A stretch of DNA of 64,000 nt, taken from assembly GCF_010468615.1 (NCBI RefSeq), contig NZ_WUEH01000006.1, positions 120,497 through 184,496 on the forward strand, written 5' to 3'. Origin of the DNA: Pseudodesulfovibrio sp. JC047 (GTDB lineage Bacteria > Desulfobacterota > Desulfovibrionia > Desulfovibrionales > Desulfovibrionaceae). The notes beneath the pieces are model-generated. The model ran no database searches. It worked only from the letters and a program-made list of their open reading frames with translations, and was not told where the DNA came from. This document shows, in pieces, positions 8,216 to 15,314 of this stretch. Both the position numbers and the translations under genes were made by a program. Each line of letters opens with the position of its first letter. The first letter of the stretch is position 1.

Positions 8216-8857
8216 GTGAGCTGTTCGTTGCGTGATCCTCTCAGTGGATTGACCCATTGTATTGCGGCCTTCTTGGCCGTATTGGGAACCGTTTTGCTTA
8301 TTTTGCGATCGGTGAACCCTGCCATGCCATGGCATATCGTGACCTTTTCCATCTTTGGCGGAGGCATGATTCTCTTGTATACGGCCAGTACCTTATACCA
8401 CTGGCTGCCTGTTTCCGAATATTGGATTCGATTTTTACGGCGAGTGGATCATTCCATGATCTTTTTTTATATCGCCGCGACCTACACGCCAATTTGTCTC
8501 ATCCCGCTCAGAGGTCCATGGGGATGGTCCCTTTTTGGCGTGATTTGGGGACTGGCCGTGGCTGGTATTGTCATGAAGATCTTTTGGCTGACCGCCCCGC
8601 GTTGGCTCTCTACCGGAATCTATCTCGCCATGGGTTGGCTGGTCTTGGTGGGGATTTATCCGCTCTATCAGTCCCTTTCCGGTCCGGCCTTGGCCTGGCT
8701 CGTGGCTGGCGGTCTGGTGTATTCCATCGGTGCCGTTGTTTATGCCGTGAAATGGCCTGATCCTATTCCCACTATTTTTGGTTTCCATGAAATATTCCAT
8801 CTTTTCGTCATTGGCGGGAGTGCCTGTCATTTCGTGGTGATGTATTGGTATATTTGA
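8216..8857 (+). CDS. Hemolysin III (PAQR/YqfA) family membrane protein
   Basis: 213 residues with about seven membrane helices. Conserved metal-site motifs of the PAQR/hemolysin III superfamily are present: S-T-L-Y-H in helix 2, DHSMIF, and the C-terminal HEIFHLFVIGGSACHF. Starts at GTG 8216 with GGAG eight bases upstream; the overlapping ATG at 8214 runs straight into a stop. Family members are zinc-dependent membrane hydrolase-like proteins, and the 'hemolysin' name is historical; the physiological role in bacteria is uncertain. Followed by a 14-bp-arm terminator hairpin. Confidence 0.87.
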   Translation: MSCSLRDPLSGLTHCIAAFLAVLGTVLLILRSVNPAMPWHIVTFSIFGGGMILLYTASTLYHWLPVSEYWIRFLRRVDHSMIFFYIAATYTPICLIPLRGPWGWSLFGVIWGLAVAGIVMKIFWLTAPRWLSTGIYLAMGWLVLVGIYPLYQSLSGPALAWLVAGGLVYSIGAVVYAVKWPDPIPTIFGFHEIFHLFVIGGSACHFVVMYWYI

Positions 8858-8884
8858 TGTGCAAATGCCTCGGGCGGCTGGGGG

Positions 8885-8931
8885 AAGAGGAGAGAAAAAT
8901 CCTTTGAAAAGGGCTTTTCTCTCCTCTTTTC
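8885..8931 (+). terminator. Terminator after the hemolysin III family gene
   Basis: Perfect 14-bp inverted repeat AAGAGGAGAGAAAA (8885-8898) and TTTTCTCTCCTCTT (8915-8928) with trailing T residues. Confidence 0.75.
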
Positions 8932-9020
8932 TCAGGCCCCCATCTCCTCTTTTTTCCTAAATTTTTTATGTGTCTTCGGCAGGTGTATACGTCCGCGTGA
9001 TGCTGGGTCATGTTGGGGGA

Positions 9021-9800
9021 TGTCTCCGACGGCCAGAGGGGAACCTCTTGGAAGAGGTTCCCCTCTGGACTCCCCTCCAGAACTTTTTATCGCGCCTTCG
9101 GCGAGGCCTCACGACATTCATTGAGTGGGATTGAAGAAATATGAGGGATAAAAAAGGGGATGGGTAAAGAAATAAAAGGCCCTTGCAGAAAATATTCTTG
9201 TCCAAATTTTTCAAAAGAGTTTGTAAAAAAAAGCAATCTTTACAACGTCTTTTCAAGAGCCACACGAACAAATGCTGCCGGCAGCTCTCGCGAAGCGACC
9301 TAAAAAGTTTAGGAGAGTCCAGAGACCCCTTTTCAAAGGGGGCTTTGGTCGCCGAAGGCATTCATGAATTTTGATTTTTGCCAGAGCCGCACGAACAAAT
9401 GCTGCCGGCAGCCTTCGCGAAGCGACCCAAAAGGTTTAGGAGAGTCCAAAGCCCCCTTTTCAAAGGGGTCTTTGGTCGCCGAAGGCATTCATGAATTTTG
9501 ATTTTTGCCAGAGCTGCACGAACAAATGCTGCCGGCAGCCTTCGCGAAGCGACCCAAAAGGTTTAGGAGAGTCCAGAGCCCCCTTTTCAAAGGGGTCTTT
9601 GGTCGCCGAAGGCATTCATGAATTTTGATTTTTGTCAGAGCCGCACGAACAAATGCTGCCGGCAGCCTTCGCGAAGCGACCCAAAAAGTTTAGGAGAGTC
9701 CAGAGCCCCCTTTTCAAAGGGGGCTTTGGCAGGTCCAGGACAGCGTCCTGGTCTCGCTGAAAGCGCCACCCGGTAGGGCTGGTCGCGGCGAAGACAACGG
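9021..9800. repeat. Composite intergenic repeat element, copy 1 (with expanded B module)
   Basis: Module A opens with GTCTCCGACGGCCAGAG and holds a perfect palindrome: 17-bp arms CCAGAGGGGAACCTCTT (9033-9049) and its complement (9052-9068) round a 2-nt loop, then 'ctccagaactttttatcgcgccttcggcgagg'-type sequence. An AT-rich spacer (about 9115-9255) leads to module B, which is CTGCCGGCAG, TTCGCGAAGCGACC, a 'gtttaggagagtccagag' stretch and CCCCTTTTCAAAGGGG, here in four tandem units. The end (9729-9800) has CCAGGACAGCGTCCTGG and a GGTAGGGCTGGTCGC segment. The same modules recur at 16439-17173, 17742-18050 and 29197-29650. Reading frames inside are repeat-derived and probably not genes. Confidence 0.9.
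9258..9745. repeat. 127-bp tandem repeat, four units (B module)
   Basis: GCTGCCGGCAG recurs at 9274, 9401, 9528 and 9655, an exact 127-bp period. Units differ at a few positions; the fourth lacks the final 'catgaattttgattttt' part and passes instead into the element's terminal segment. Confidence 0.95.
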
Positions 9801-9813
9801 TATGAATTTTGGT

Positions 9814-9847
9814 CAAAAAAAGAGGGTGCCATCGGTTGATGGCACCC
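9814..9847 (-). terminator. Terminator of the NSS transporter operon
   Basis: On the minus strand, GGGTGCCATC and GATGGCACCC (10-bp arms, 9824-9833 and 9838-9847) round a 4-nt loop, followed by TCTTTTTTT. Confidence 0.88.
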
Positions 9848-9869
9848 TTGTTTGAGTATGGTGTGATAT

Positions 9870-9971
9870 TTAGTCTTTTTTTGTACGCATGGCGAGGCAC
9901 ATACAGTATGCAGCCCCTCCCCAAGTCACGCCGAGACCGACAATCATCATGATAATCGCGGAAGTGTTCAT
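9870..9971 (-). CDS. Small subunit of NSS transporter (MetS-like, 33 aa)
   Basis: 33 residues: MNTSAIIMMIVGLGVTWGG, then AAYCMCLAMRTKKD. A single hydrophobic helix with a short basic tail, the exact form of the small partner subunits (MetS type) that accompany bacterial neurotransmitter:sodium symporters such as MetP of Corynebacterium. It begins ten bases after the stop of the transporter gene, has GGAGAACAC as ribosome site, and is followed by the operon terminator. Such subunits are needed for full activity of the large protein. Easily missed because of its length. Confidence 0.85.
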   Translation of the reverse strand: MNTSAIIMMIVGLGVTWGGAAYCMCLAMRTKKD

Positions 9972-9980
9972 TGTGTTCTC

Positions 9981-11465
9981 CTAGTCGTTGTTCAAGAAGC
10001 TGCGGGCAGCCTTCTGCATGTTGAGGATCAGCCCCAGAATGAAGGTTGCGGGGAGCAATGCCCAACCGAGCAGGATCAGGTCCTTGTTGGCGTATCCGCC
10101 GTAGGGTGTGCCCATATCGGTGTACACGATCATGATGAAGGAATATCCGAGCACGACGACCGTGACGATCTTGAGACAGAATCTCCAAGCGTTGCCGACG
10201 CTGAAATCGGAAGTCCTGTTTACATGCTTTTGAATTTCATCCAGACCGATGATGTAGCTCATCAGAATGATTTCGACCAACGCAACTCCGAGGATGCAGA
10301 GGTTGTTGATGAAGTGGTCCACGATGTCGAGGATAAGCAGGCCGCCGCCCGTGGTGAAGACCACGGTCAGACCGAAACCGATTGCACAGATGGTGGACGC
10401 GGTTTTTCTCCGGCTCCAACCGAACTTGTCGATGAAGGAGGAGGACACTGCTTCCACGATGGAAATGTGCGAACTGATTCCTGCCATGGTCAGACACAGG
10501 AAGAACAGGGTACCGATGAAGGTTGCTGCCGGCATGGTGTTGATAGCAGCCGGGATGGTGACAAAAGCCAATCCAACGCCAGCGCCAGCCACGTCAGTGA
10601 CGCTTTGGCCCGTGGCTTCTGCCATGTGCCCGAGAACGCCAAAAATCATGACACCGGCAAGCATGGAGAATCCACAGTTGATGAAGACGGTCATGGCCGC
10701 GTTGTTGTTGATGTCGGATTTTTTTGGCAGATAGCTGGAGTATGCCAACATGATGGCAAAGGCGATGGACAGGGAGAAGAAAATCTGACCATAGGCATCA
10801 GCCCAGACCGAGAAATCGGTCAGCCTGGAAAAGTCCGGAGTGAACAGATAGCTCAGGCCGGTCATAGCGCCGGGCAGGGTCACAACGCGGGCAATCAGGA
10901 CGAGGACCAGGAAGAAGAGCAGTGGGATGAGGATCTTGCAGGCGCGCTCAATACCCTTGCGAACGCCGGATGTGATGGCGAGCCAGGTGATGCCCCATGC
11001 CAGGGTACATGCCCCGAGAATTTGCCAGCGGATGCCGTTCAATTCAAACGGAGAGCCGGACAGACCGAGATATTCGCCAAAGAAGAATCCTTTGGGATCT
11101 GATCCCCAGGATTGATTCAGGGCAAAGCCAGTGTAGTTGATGCTCCAGCCGATGACTGCAATATAATACACTGAAATGACAAAGGCGATCAGAACCTGCA
11201 TCCAGCCGAGGAATTCCCATTTTTCACTGATGGACCGGAATACCTTGGGTGCGGAGCCGCGATATTTGTGTCCCATGCCGAATTCCAGAATCATGAAAGG
11301 AATACCGGCTGTGAGAAGAGCGAAGATGTAGGGGATGATGAATGCGCCGCCGCCATTCTCATACGCCATGTAGGGAAAACGCCAGATGTTTCCCAGACCG
11401 ATTGCGGAACCGACCGCTGCCAGTACAAAACCGGCACGGGAGCCCCATTGTTCACGTTGAGCCAT
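9981..11465 (-). CDS. Neurotransmitter:sodium symporter (NSS) family transporter
   Basis: 494 residues, about eleven to twelve membrane helices. Starts MAQREQWGSRAGFVLAAVG with the family's SAIGLGNIWRFPY in helix 1, which forms Na+ and substrate sites, and GGGAFIIPY in helix 2. Member of the LeuT fold, driving uptake of an amino acid with sodium across the inner membrane. The attached MetS-like small subunit suggests methionine, alanine or a related neutral amino acid, but substrate is inferred only. ATG 11465 was chosen because it matches the conserved N-terminus and has AGGTGA just upstream; the open frame reaching 11708 adds 81 residues of non-coding character. A hairpin lies in the leader. 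Confidence 0.9.
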   Translation of the reverse strand: MAQREQWGSRAGFVLAAVGSAIGLGNIWRFPYMAYENGGGAFIIPYIFALLTAGIPFMILEFGMGHKYRGSAPKVFRSISEKWEFLGWMQVLIAFVISVYYIAVIGWSINYTGFALNQSWGSDPKGFFFGEYLGLSGSPFELNGIRWQILGACTLAWGITWLAITSGVRKGIERACKILIPLLFFLVLVLIARVVTLPGAMTGLSYLFTPDFSRLTDFSVWADAYGQIFFSLSIAFAIMLAYSSYLPKKSDINNNAAMTVFINCGFSMLAGVMIFGVLGHMAEATGQSVTDVAGAGVGLAFVTIPAAINTMPAATFIGTLFFLCLTMAGISSHISIVEAVSSSFIDKFGWSRRKTASTICAIGFGLTVVFTTGGGLLILDIVDHFINNLCILGVALVEIILMSYIIGLDEIQKHVNRTSDFSVGNAWRFCLKIVTVVVLGYSFIMIVYTDMGTPYGGYANKDLILLGWALLPATFILGLILNMQKAARSFLNND

Positions 11466-11488
11466 GTGATCACCTATAAAGTTTGAGA

Positions 11489-11519
11489 TTCTCTCCCGCC
11501 CCTCTGGCGGGTTGGAGAA
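11489..11519 (-). promoter_or_regulatory. Leader hairpin upstream of the NSS transporter; rest of gap without features
   Basis: Stem built from TTCTC and CCCGCC (11489-11500) pairing with GGCGGG and GAGAA (11506-11519), 25 nt before the start codon. It could modulate translation or be a weak attenuator; no known riboswitch is recognised. The remainder of the intergenic stretch (11520-11813) is AT-rich and shows no gene. Confidence 0.35.
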
Positions 11520-11813
11520 AAGCTGATGGGCATGTACGTCCTTGTCCTGAAACGAAAGCAAACCCGGACACGTACAGTACGGCCCGAGGTCGTTTTCGGT
11601 GCTTTTCTCCGAAAAAGCTCCATTCAAATATGGTATAATATGCAGACTGTCCACTGATAAAAATTGCTTATGGACGAATAAAAATCGGTGATGTGTCGAA
11701 TTTGCCAAAGAATATGGCTTTTTAAGAGGAGCAAGTTGGGGAGAAAATATTTTTGTTAAAATCTAGACAGTCCTTGAGAGCTAAATTCTATTGCTTTAAC
11801 AAAAAAGGTAAAC

Positions 11814-11842
11814 GCCCTGAAAAGCAGAATTTTTTCAGGGCA
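11814..11842 (-). terminator. Terminator after the DsrE-family gene
   Basis: Arms GCCCTGAAAA (11814-11823) and TTTTCAGGGC (11832-11841 region), with a T-rich stretch further on the minus strand (complement of 11803-11808). Confidence 0.65.
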
Positions 11843-11857
11843 TGATCAATGATTGGG

Positions 11858-12199
11858 TCAAAATGTGATAACAGTATATCCTTTTGCCTGATAATTGGCG
11901 ATTGCGGGATGCCCTGCCATGTCCCCAATAAGCGGAATATTTGCTGTTTTTATGGCATTCAGGACGCCCAGTTTTGAAGAACAAGCCTGGCAGGCTCCTT
12001 CGATCAATCCTGCTTCTTTGGCGGTGATGTACAGGCTGTGGAAAGGATGTTCCTTTTTTTCCAATTTCGGGATCAGCGTGACGGACGAGCCTTCGAAGAC
12101 GATGATGGGATCGTGGCCTTTCTTTTCCATATCCAGCGCGTTCAGGAGGACGTGGACAAAGCACATGGGATCACCATTGAAAGCAAAGAGGCAATTCAT
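11858..12199 (-). CDS. DsrE-family cytoplasmic protein
   Basis: 113 residues. Begins MNCLFAFNGDPMCFVHVLLNA with the FNGD..C..H pattern, and has a SSVTLIPKLE stretch, a C-x-A-C pair in GACQACSSKLG, and the C-terminal GDMAGHP..IANYQAKGYTVITF, features of small DsrE/DsrF-fold proteins. Relatives bind or relay sulfur through conserved cysteines, or are uncharacterised cytoplasmic proteins. It lies directly downstream of the peroxiredoxin gene on the same strand, but a terminator stands between them, so they may be separately expressed. A role in sulfur or redox handling is likely but unproven. Confidence 0.75.
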   Translation of the reverse strand: MNCLFAFNGDPMCFVHVLLNALDMEKKGHDPIIVFEGSSVTLIPKLEKKEHPFHSLYITAKEAGLIEGACQACSSKLGVLNAIKTANIPLIGDMAGHPAIANYQAKGYTVITF

Positions 12200-12225
12200 G
12201 AAAAAAACTCCGTGGTTCGTGTGTA

Positions 12226-12260
12226 TGAAAAAGGCCCTTCGACGCAGATCAAAGGGCCTG
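12226..12260 (-). terminator. Terminator after the peroxiredoxin gene
   Basis: On the minus strand AGGCCCTT (12260-12253) pairs with AAGGGCCT (12240-12233), followed by a T-run. Confidence 0.88.
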
Positions 12261-12280
12261 TGAAGCAGGGCTTGTCGTGA

Positions 12281-12892
12281 TTAGTCGAAAGCCTGTTCGA
12301 CTTTCCAGGCTTCCCAGACTTTGCCCACAAGGTCGGGGCCTGGATTCAACACGGGTTTGCCCGGTCGCCATCCTGAGGGGGTGACCTCCGCGCCTCCGGT
12401 TTTTCGTACGAGTTGGAATGCTTGAATCTGGCGCAGTGTTTCCGACACGTTGCGTCCAACAGGTGGTGTCAGCACTTCAAATGCCTGGACATTGCCGTCC
12501 GGGTCGATGAGGAAACGGCCTCGAACATCCACGCCACCGTCTTCGTCGTACACGCCATAGGTGGACCCGACAGCACCGCCGCCATCAGACAGCATGGGGA
12601 AGGGGATTTTGCCCTTGGTGACCATTTTTGAGAGTTCGGTTTGCTCCCACATCTTGTGGACAAACATGGAATCCGTGGACATGGACAGGACCTGAACGCC
12701 GAGCTTTTCAAATTCTTCGTTTTTTTCTGCGACCGCAGAAATTTCGGTTGCTCAGACAAAGGTGAAGTCACCGGGGTAGAAGCAGAGAACGACCCACTGT
12801 CCCAGATAGTCGGACAGTGTGACGGAATCAAATCCGCCGTCGATATAGGCGGAAGCAGTGAAATTGGGAGCTTTTTGGCCGACGCGAATCAT
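12281..12892 (-). CDS. Selenocysteine-containing peroxiredoxin (in-frame UGA at peroxidatic site)
   Basis: 203 residues if UGA at 12752-12754 is read as selenocysteine (residue 47). Upstream part: [20 protein letters not shown] ... [13 protein letters not shown]; downstream part resumes [19 protein letters not shown] in the same frame. In AhpC/Prx1 peroxiredoxins the motif is FYP.DFTFVC.TE, with the peroxidatic cysteine at about residue 47; UGA replaces precisely that codon. Start ATG 12892 follows AAGGAGG with 4-nt spacing. A stem-loop 17 nt downstream fits a bacterial SECIS. The usual resolving cysteine (EVCP) is threonine here (EVTPSGW), so it would work as a single-chalcogen enzyme using an external reductant such as thioredoxin. 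Role: reduction of H2O2 and organic peroxides in the cytoplasm. Split into two ORFs if UGA is taken as stop. Confidence 0.88.
12724..12754 (-). promoter_or_regulatory. UGA codon and putative bacterial SECIS of the peroxiredoxin
   Basis: UGA (12754-12752) is followed by 17 nt up to a loop GGUC closed by perfect 7-bp arms UUUCUGC (12741-12735) and GCAGAAA (12730-12724). Known bacterial SECIS elements place a short stem with a G at the start of a small apical loop about 16-37 nt past UGA; this fits. Confidence 0.72.
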
Positions 12893-13185
12893 GGAACCTC
12901 CTTGGGTGATGTTCGCTTTGTGCGAAGTGATGGTGTCGTCGGGCTGTTCAACTGCCTCGACCTTGGGGCCGGGTCGGTTGCACCCTGCTGCTTGCTGTGT
13001 AGGCATGGCAGTCTCCATTGGTTTATGAGTGAAATTTTTTCATCGAGTATTGGTATATTCGATGAAACTAATAATATCTACTACTTTTATAAATGCAAGG
13101 GGCATTTTACAAAAAAAATGTGGAATTCTATGGAATTCGATCATGAAGAAAGCTGAGAGGGGGGGTGAGGCTGACATAAGGGAAA

Positions 13186-13217
13186 TAAAAAAGGCTCCGA
13201 GTCAATGACTCGGAGCC
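13186..13217 (-). terminator. Terminator downstream of tRNA-Pro
   Basis: Minus-strand GGCTCCGAGTC and GACTCGGAGCC (11-bp arms, 13207-13217 and 13193-13203) round a 3-nt loop, then a 7-nt T-run. Confidence 0.93.
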
Positions 13218-13228
13218 TTGATATAAGC

Positions 13229-13305
13229 TGGTCGGGGCGAAGAGATTTGAACTCCCGGCATCCTGCTCCCAAAGCAGGCGCGCTACCAGACTGCGCCACG
13301 CCCCG
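13229..13305 (-). tRNA. tRNA-Pro(UGG)
   Basis: 77 nt cloverleaf on the minus strand. Acceptor stem CGGGGCG pairs with CGCCCCG, CCA end is encoded, T-loop is GTTCAAATC, and the anticodon arm is CCTGC-TTTGGGA-GCAGG, giving anticodon TGG for proline CCA/CCN codons. Followed at once by a strong terminator. Confidence 0.96.
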
Positions 13306-13306
13306 T

Positions 13307-13428
13307 CAGATTCGTGAGGTTTCCCTCTGGCTTCGTTGCTGCGAAGATGACCGATCCTTGCGTAGAGGACTACGCGGCGGCCCTGTCATCTTCTTGCGCC
13401 TTGTCAGAGAAAAACCTCACGAATCTGA
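13307..13428. repeat. Long nested inverted repeat upstream of tRNA-Pro
   Basis: CAGATTCGTGAGGTTT (13307-13322) is mirrored by AAACCTCACGAATCTG (13413-13428). Inside lie GAAGATGAC mirrored by GTCATCTTC, and at the centre GCGTAG-agga-CTACGC. The whole can fold as a roughly 120-nt hairpin. Confidence 0.85.
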
Positions 13429-13645
13429 CAAGTCGCTTGAGCTTTTGGCTCATTGCTCCTTGAAGAGTATTGGTCTGTGCGTACTCTGTACGCGAAAGAC
13501 TTGTTCTCTTCGTGCGGCATGTCAGAAATTCATTTGTGAATTTGACACGTCGCTTGAGCTTTTGGCTCATTGCTTCTTGAAGAGTGTTGGTCTGTGCATC
13601 GGGTTGACGCGGTGGACTTGTTCTCTTCATGTGGCAATGTCGTCT
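13355..13645. repeat. 117-bp direct repeats (two clear units plus a diverged one)
   Basis: GTCGCTTGAGCTTTTGGCTC recurs at 13432 and 13549 (period 117) and is followed in both by 'cattgct.cttgaagagt.ttggtctgtgc' and 'gacttgttctcttc'. A diverged earlier unit overlaps the inverted repeat to its left. On the minus strand the repeats give an open frame (13370-13630) with a duplicated AQTNTLQ.AMSQKLKR segment; I treat this as repeat-derived rather than a proven gene. It lies between the radical SAM gene and tRNA-Pro. Confidence 0.8.
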
Positions 13646-13691
13646 TGAAGGGATGCATACCTACTGCAAAAGTTTGCTCTTGGCAAGCCTC

Positions 13692-14711
13692 TTAATTCAT
13701 GTCGATGCCTTGAATGGCTTCACCACATTCCGAGCAATGTCCATTTTCAATCCCCAGGATTTTGATCGAGAAACCAGATCGATCAATGAGTTTGGTTCCG
13801 CATCCAGGGCAGAAGGTGTTTTGTCGGTTCAAATCAGGCATGTTGCCGACATACACATATTTCAGCCCTTGGGCTTTGCCGATGGCATACGTTTCTTGCA
13901 ATGCTTCGGCCGGTGTGACCCCGGAATCAACCATTTTGTAATCTGGATGAAAACGGGAAATGTGCCACGGGGTGTCCGTGCCCAACTCTCGGGCAATGAA
14001 TTCCGTCAATTTCTGGATGTCTTCCTGCGAATCGTTACGGCCCGGGATGAGCAGGGTCGTGATTTCAAGCCACCATTTGAGGTCATGTTTGATCTTTTTG
14101 AGATTCGCCAGCACGGGCTTGAGATGTGCGCAGGAAATTTCCTTGTAGAAATCTTCATTAAAACATTTCAAATCCACGTTGATGGCATCGATGAGCGGTC
14201 TCAGGGTATCGAGACATTCAGTGCTCATGAATCCATTGGAGACCAGAACGTTTTTCAGGCCGCGTTCCTTGGCGAGTGTTGCAGTGTCCTGAATGAGTTC
14301 AAAGAAAATGGTTGGTTCGGAATACGTATAGGAAATGGAGGTGGCCCCCAGTCGAATGGCTTCATCGACCAATTGTGTCGGTGTGACTTTCTGCCCCTCG
14401 ATATTTCCTTTTTCATGTGGTGTTTGGGAAAGCGACCAGTTTTGACAGAATGTGCATCGGAGATTGCATCCCATCGTTGCTATCGAATACGTTTGCGTTC
14501 CCGGTTGAAAGTGATAGAGTGGTTTCTTTTCTATTGGGTCCAGATGGTGGGCGGCAACCTTGTCGTAATTCAGGGAATAAAGCGTCCCATCCCTGTTTTC
14601 GCGGACTCCGCATTGGCCTCTTTGACCAGGCTCTATGGTACAGGAATGGTTACAGAGTCGGCAGGATATAGCCCCATTTTCGACCGGTTCCCACAGTCTT
14701 GCTTCAATCAT
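13692..14711 (-). CDS. amrS: AmmeMemoRadiSam-type radical SAM enzyme (AmrS-like)
   Basis: 339 residues. An N-terminal cysteine set (ISCRLCNHSC...GQCGVR) precedes the radical SAM cluster motif CNLRCTFCQNW (C-x3-C-x2-C), as in pyruvate formate-lyase activating-enzyme-like proteins of the AmmeMemoRadiSam group, and the C-terminus has a CPGCG...CSECG zinc-ribbon-like pair. The enzyme would use a [4Fe-4S] cluster and SAM to generate a radical; the substrate of this group is not established. Family members usually sit with MEMO and AMMECR1 genes; neither is here. ATG 14711 (MIEARLWEP) is preferred because AGGAGG lies eight bases upstream; an ATG at 14735 lacks such a site. Confidence 0.85.
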   Translation of the reverse strand: MIEARLWEPVENGAISCRLCNHSCTIEPGQRGQCGVRENRDGTLYSLNYDKVAAHHLDPIEKKPLYHFQPGTQTYSIATMGCNLRCTFCQNWSLSQTPHEKGNIEGQKVTPTQLVDEAIRLGATSISYTYSEPTIFFELIQDTATLAKERGLKNVLVSNGFMSTECLDTLRPLIDAINVDLKCFNEDFYKEISCAHLKPVLANLKKIKHDLKWWLEITTLLIPGRNDSQEDIQKLTEFIARELGTDTPWHISRFHPDYKMVDSGVTPAEALQETYAIGKAQGLKYVYVGNMPDLNRQNTFCPGCGTKLIDRSGFSIKILGIENGHCSECGEAIQGIDMN

Positions 14712-14779
14712 TGAAAAAACCTCCTGAACGGACACTACCAGAAGGGTGCAGGTTCGTCATTGTTCTACAAGGGGGACAA

Positions 14780-15157
14780 TCAATTTTTTGTTTCCGTTGT
14801 TGTGGTTTTTTTAGTTTTCTTGCCGTCCTTGTCTATGAACTCTTCTGTCGTTGTGGTTGTTGTGTTTGAATTGGCCGGTTTGGATGACACTCCCCATGGT
14901 GAAATGACGGTTTCCCGATCATACCAATCCTTTTGTTCCTTCTTCGGAGGTTTGGAGCTGATGGTGCTATCACCATCCTTGTTGGTCTCGAACGACGTCG
15001 TGGCTGCTTCGTCTTCTACCGAACGGGTACCGAAGCTGCTATCCTGCCGATTTTTCGCCGTATCTTCATTTTTGAAGGTGTTTTCGGCAAAGCCCGGGGT
15101 CACTGTCAAAACAAAGACGGTCGCTAAAGCGACGACGATGGTGTTGAAATGACGCAT
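14780..15157 (-). CDS. Exported threonine-rich hypothetical protein
   Basis: 125 residues. Signal peptide MRHFNTIVVALATVFVLTV ending TPGFA. The mature part is hydrophilic, low in complexity, rich in Lys, Asp, Ser and Thr, and ends in runs of threonine (NTTTTTTEEF, KKTTTTETKN). No family recognised; it looks disordered and periplasmic. The start has GGAGG five bases upstream and is a single gene. Confidence 0.65.
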   Translation of the reverse strand: MRHFNTIVVALATVFVLTVTPGFAENTFKNEDTAKNRQDSSFGTRSVEDEAATTSFETNKDGDSTISSKPPKKEQKDWYDRETVISPWGVSSKPANSNTTTTTTEEFIDKDGKKTKKTTTTETKN

Positions 15158-15314
15158 GGTTTCCTCCGTGATATAAACTGGATATTCGTTTTTTATTCAT
15201 ACGCTGAGATACTGTGTCTTGCAATGCAATTGCCGAGCCGGTCATTCTCCCCTTGAACTTGGGCGAGCAACCATCTATACAAGCTCCATCTTGAACGCTT
15301 GTTAGGAGATATAC

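Noticed and set aside
9616..10188. Long open frames within the composite repeats
   Set aside because: They run through repeat modules and into the opposite strand of the transporter gene; repetition explains their length.
11466..11708. N-terminal extension of the NSS transporter
   Set aside because: The extra 81 residues lack hydrophobic or conserved sequence; the family start and ribosome site are at 11465.
12281..13018. Peroxiredoxin split as two genes or a pseudogene
   Set aside because: The TGA falls on the catalytic Cys codon with a SECIS-like stem after it, so one selenoprotein is the better reading.
13370..13630. 86-codon frame with duplicated AMSQKLKR segment as a real protein
   Set aside because: It is created by the 117-bp repeats and has no ribosome site; kept only as a repeat note.
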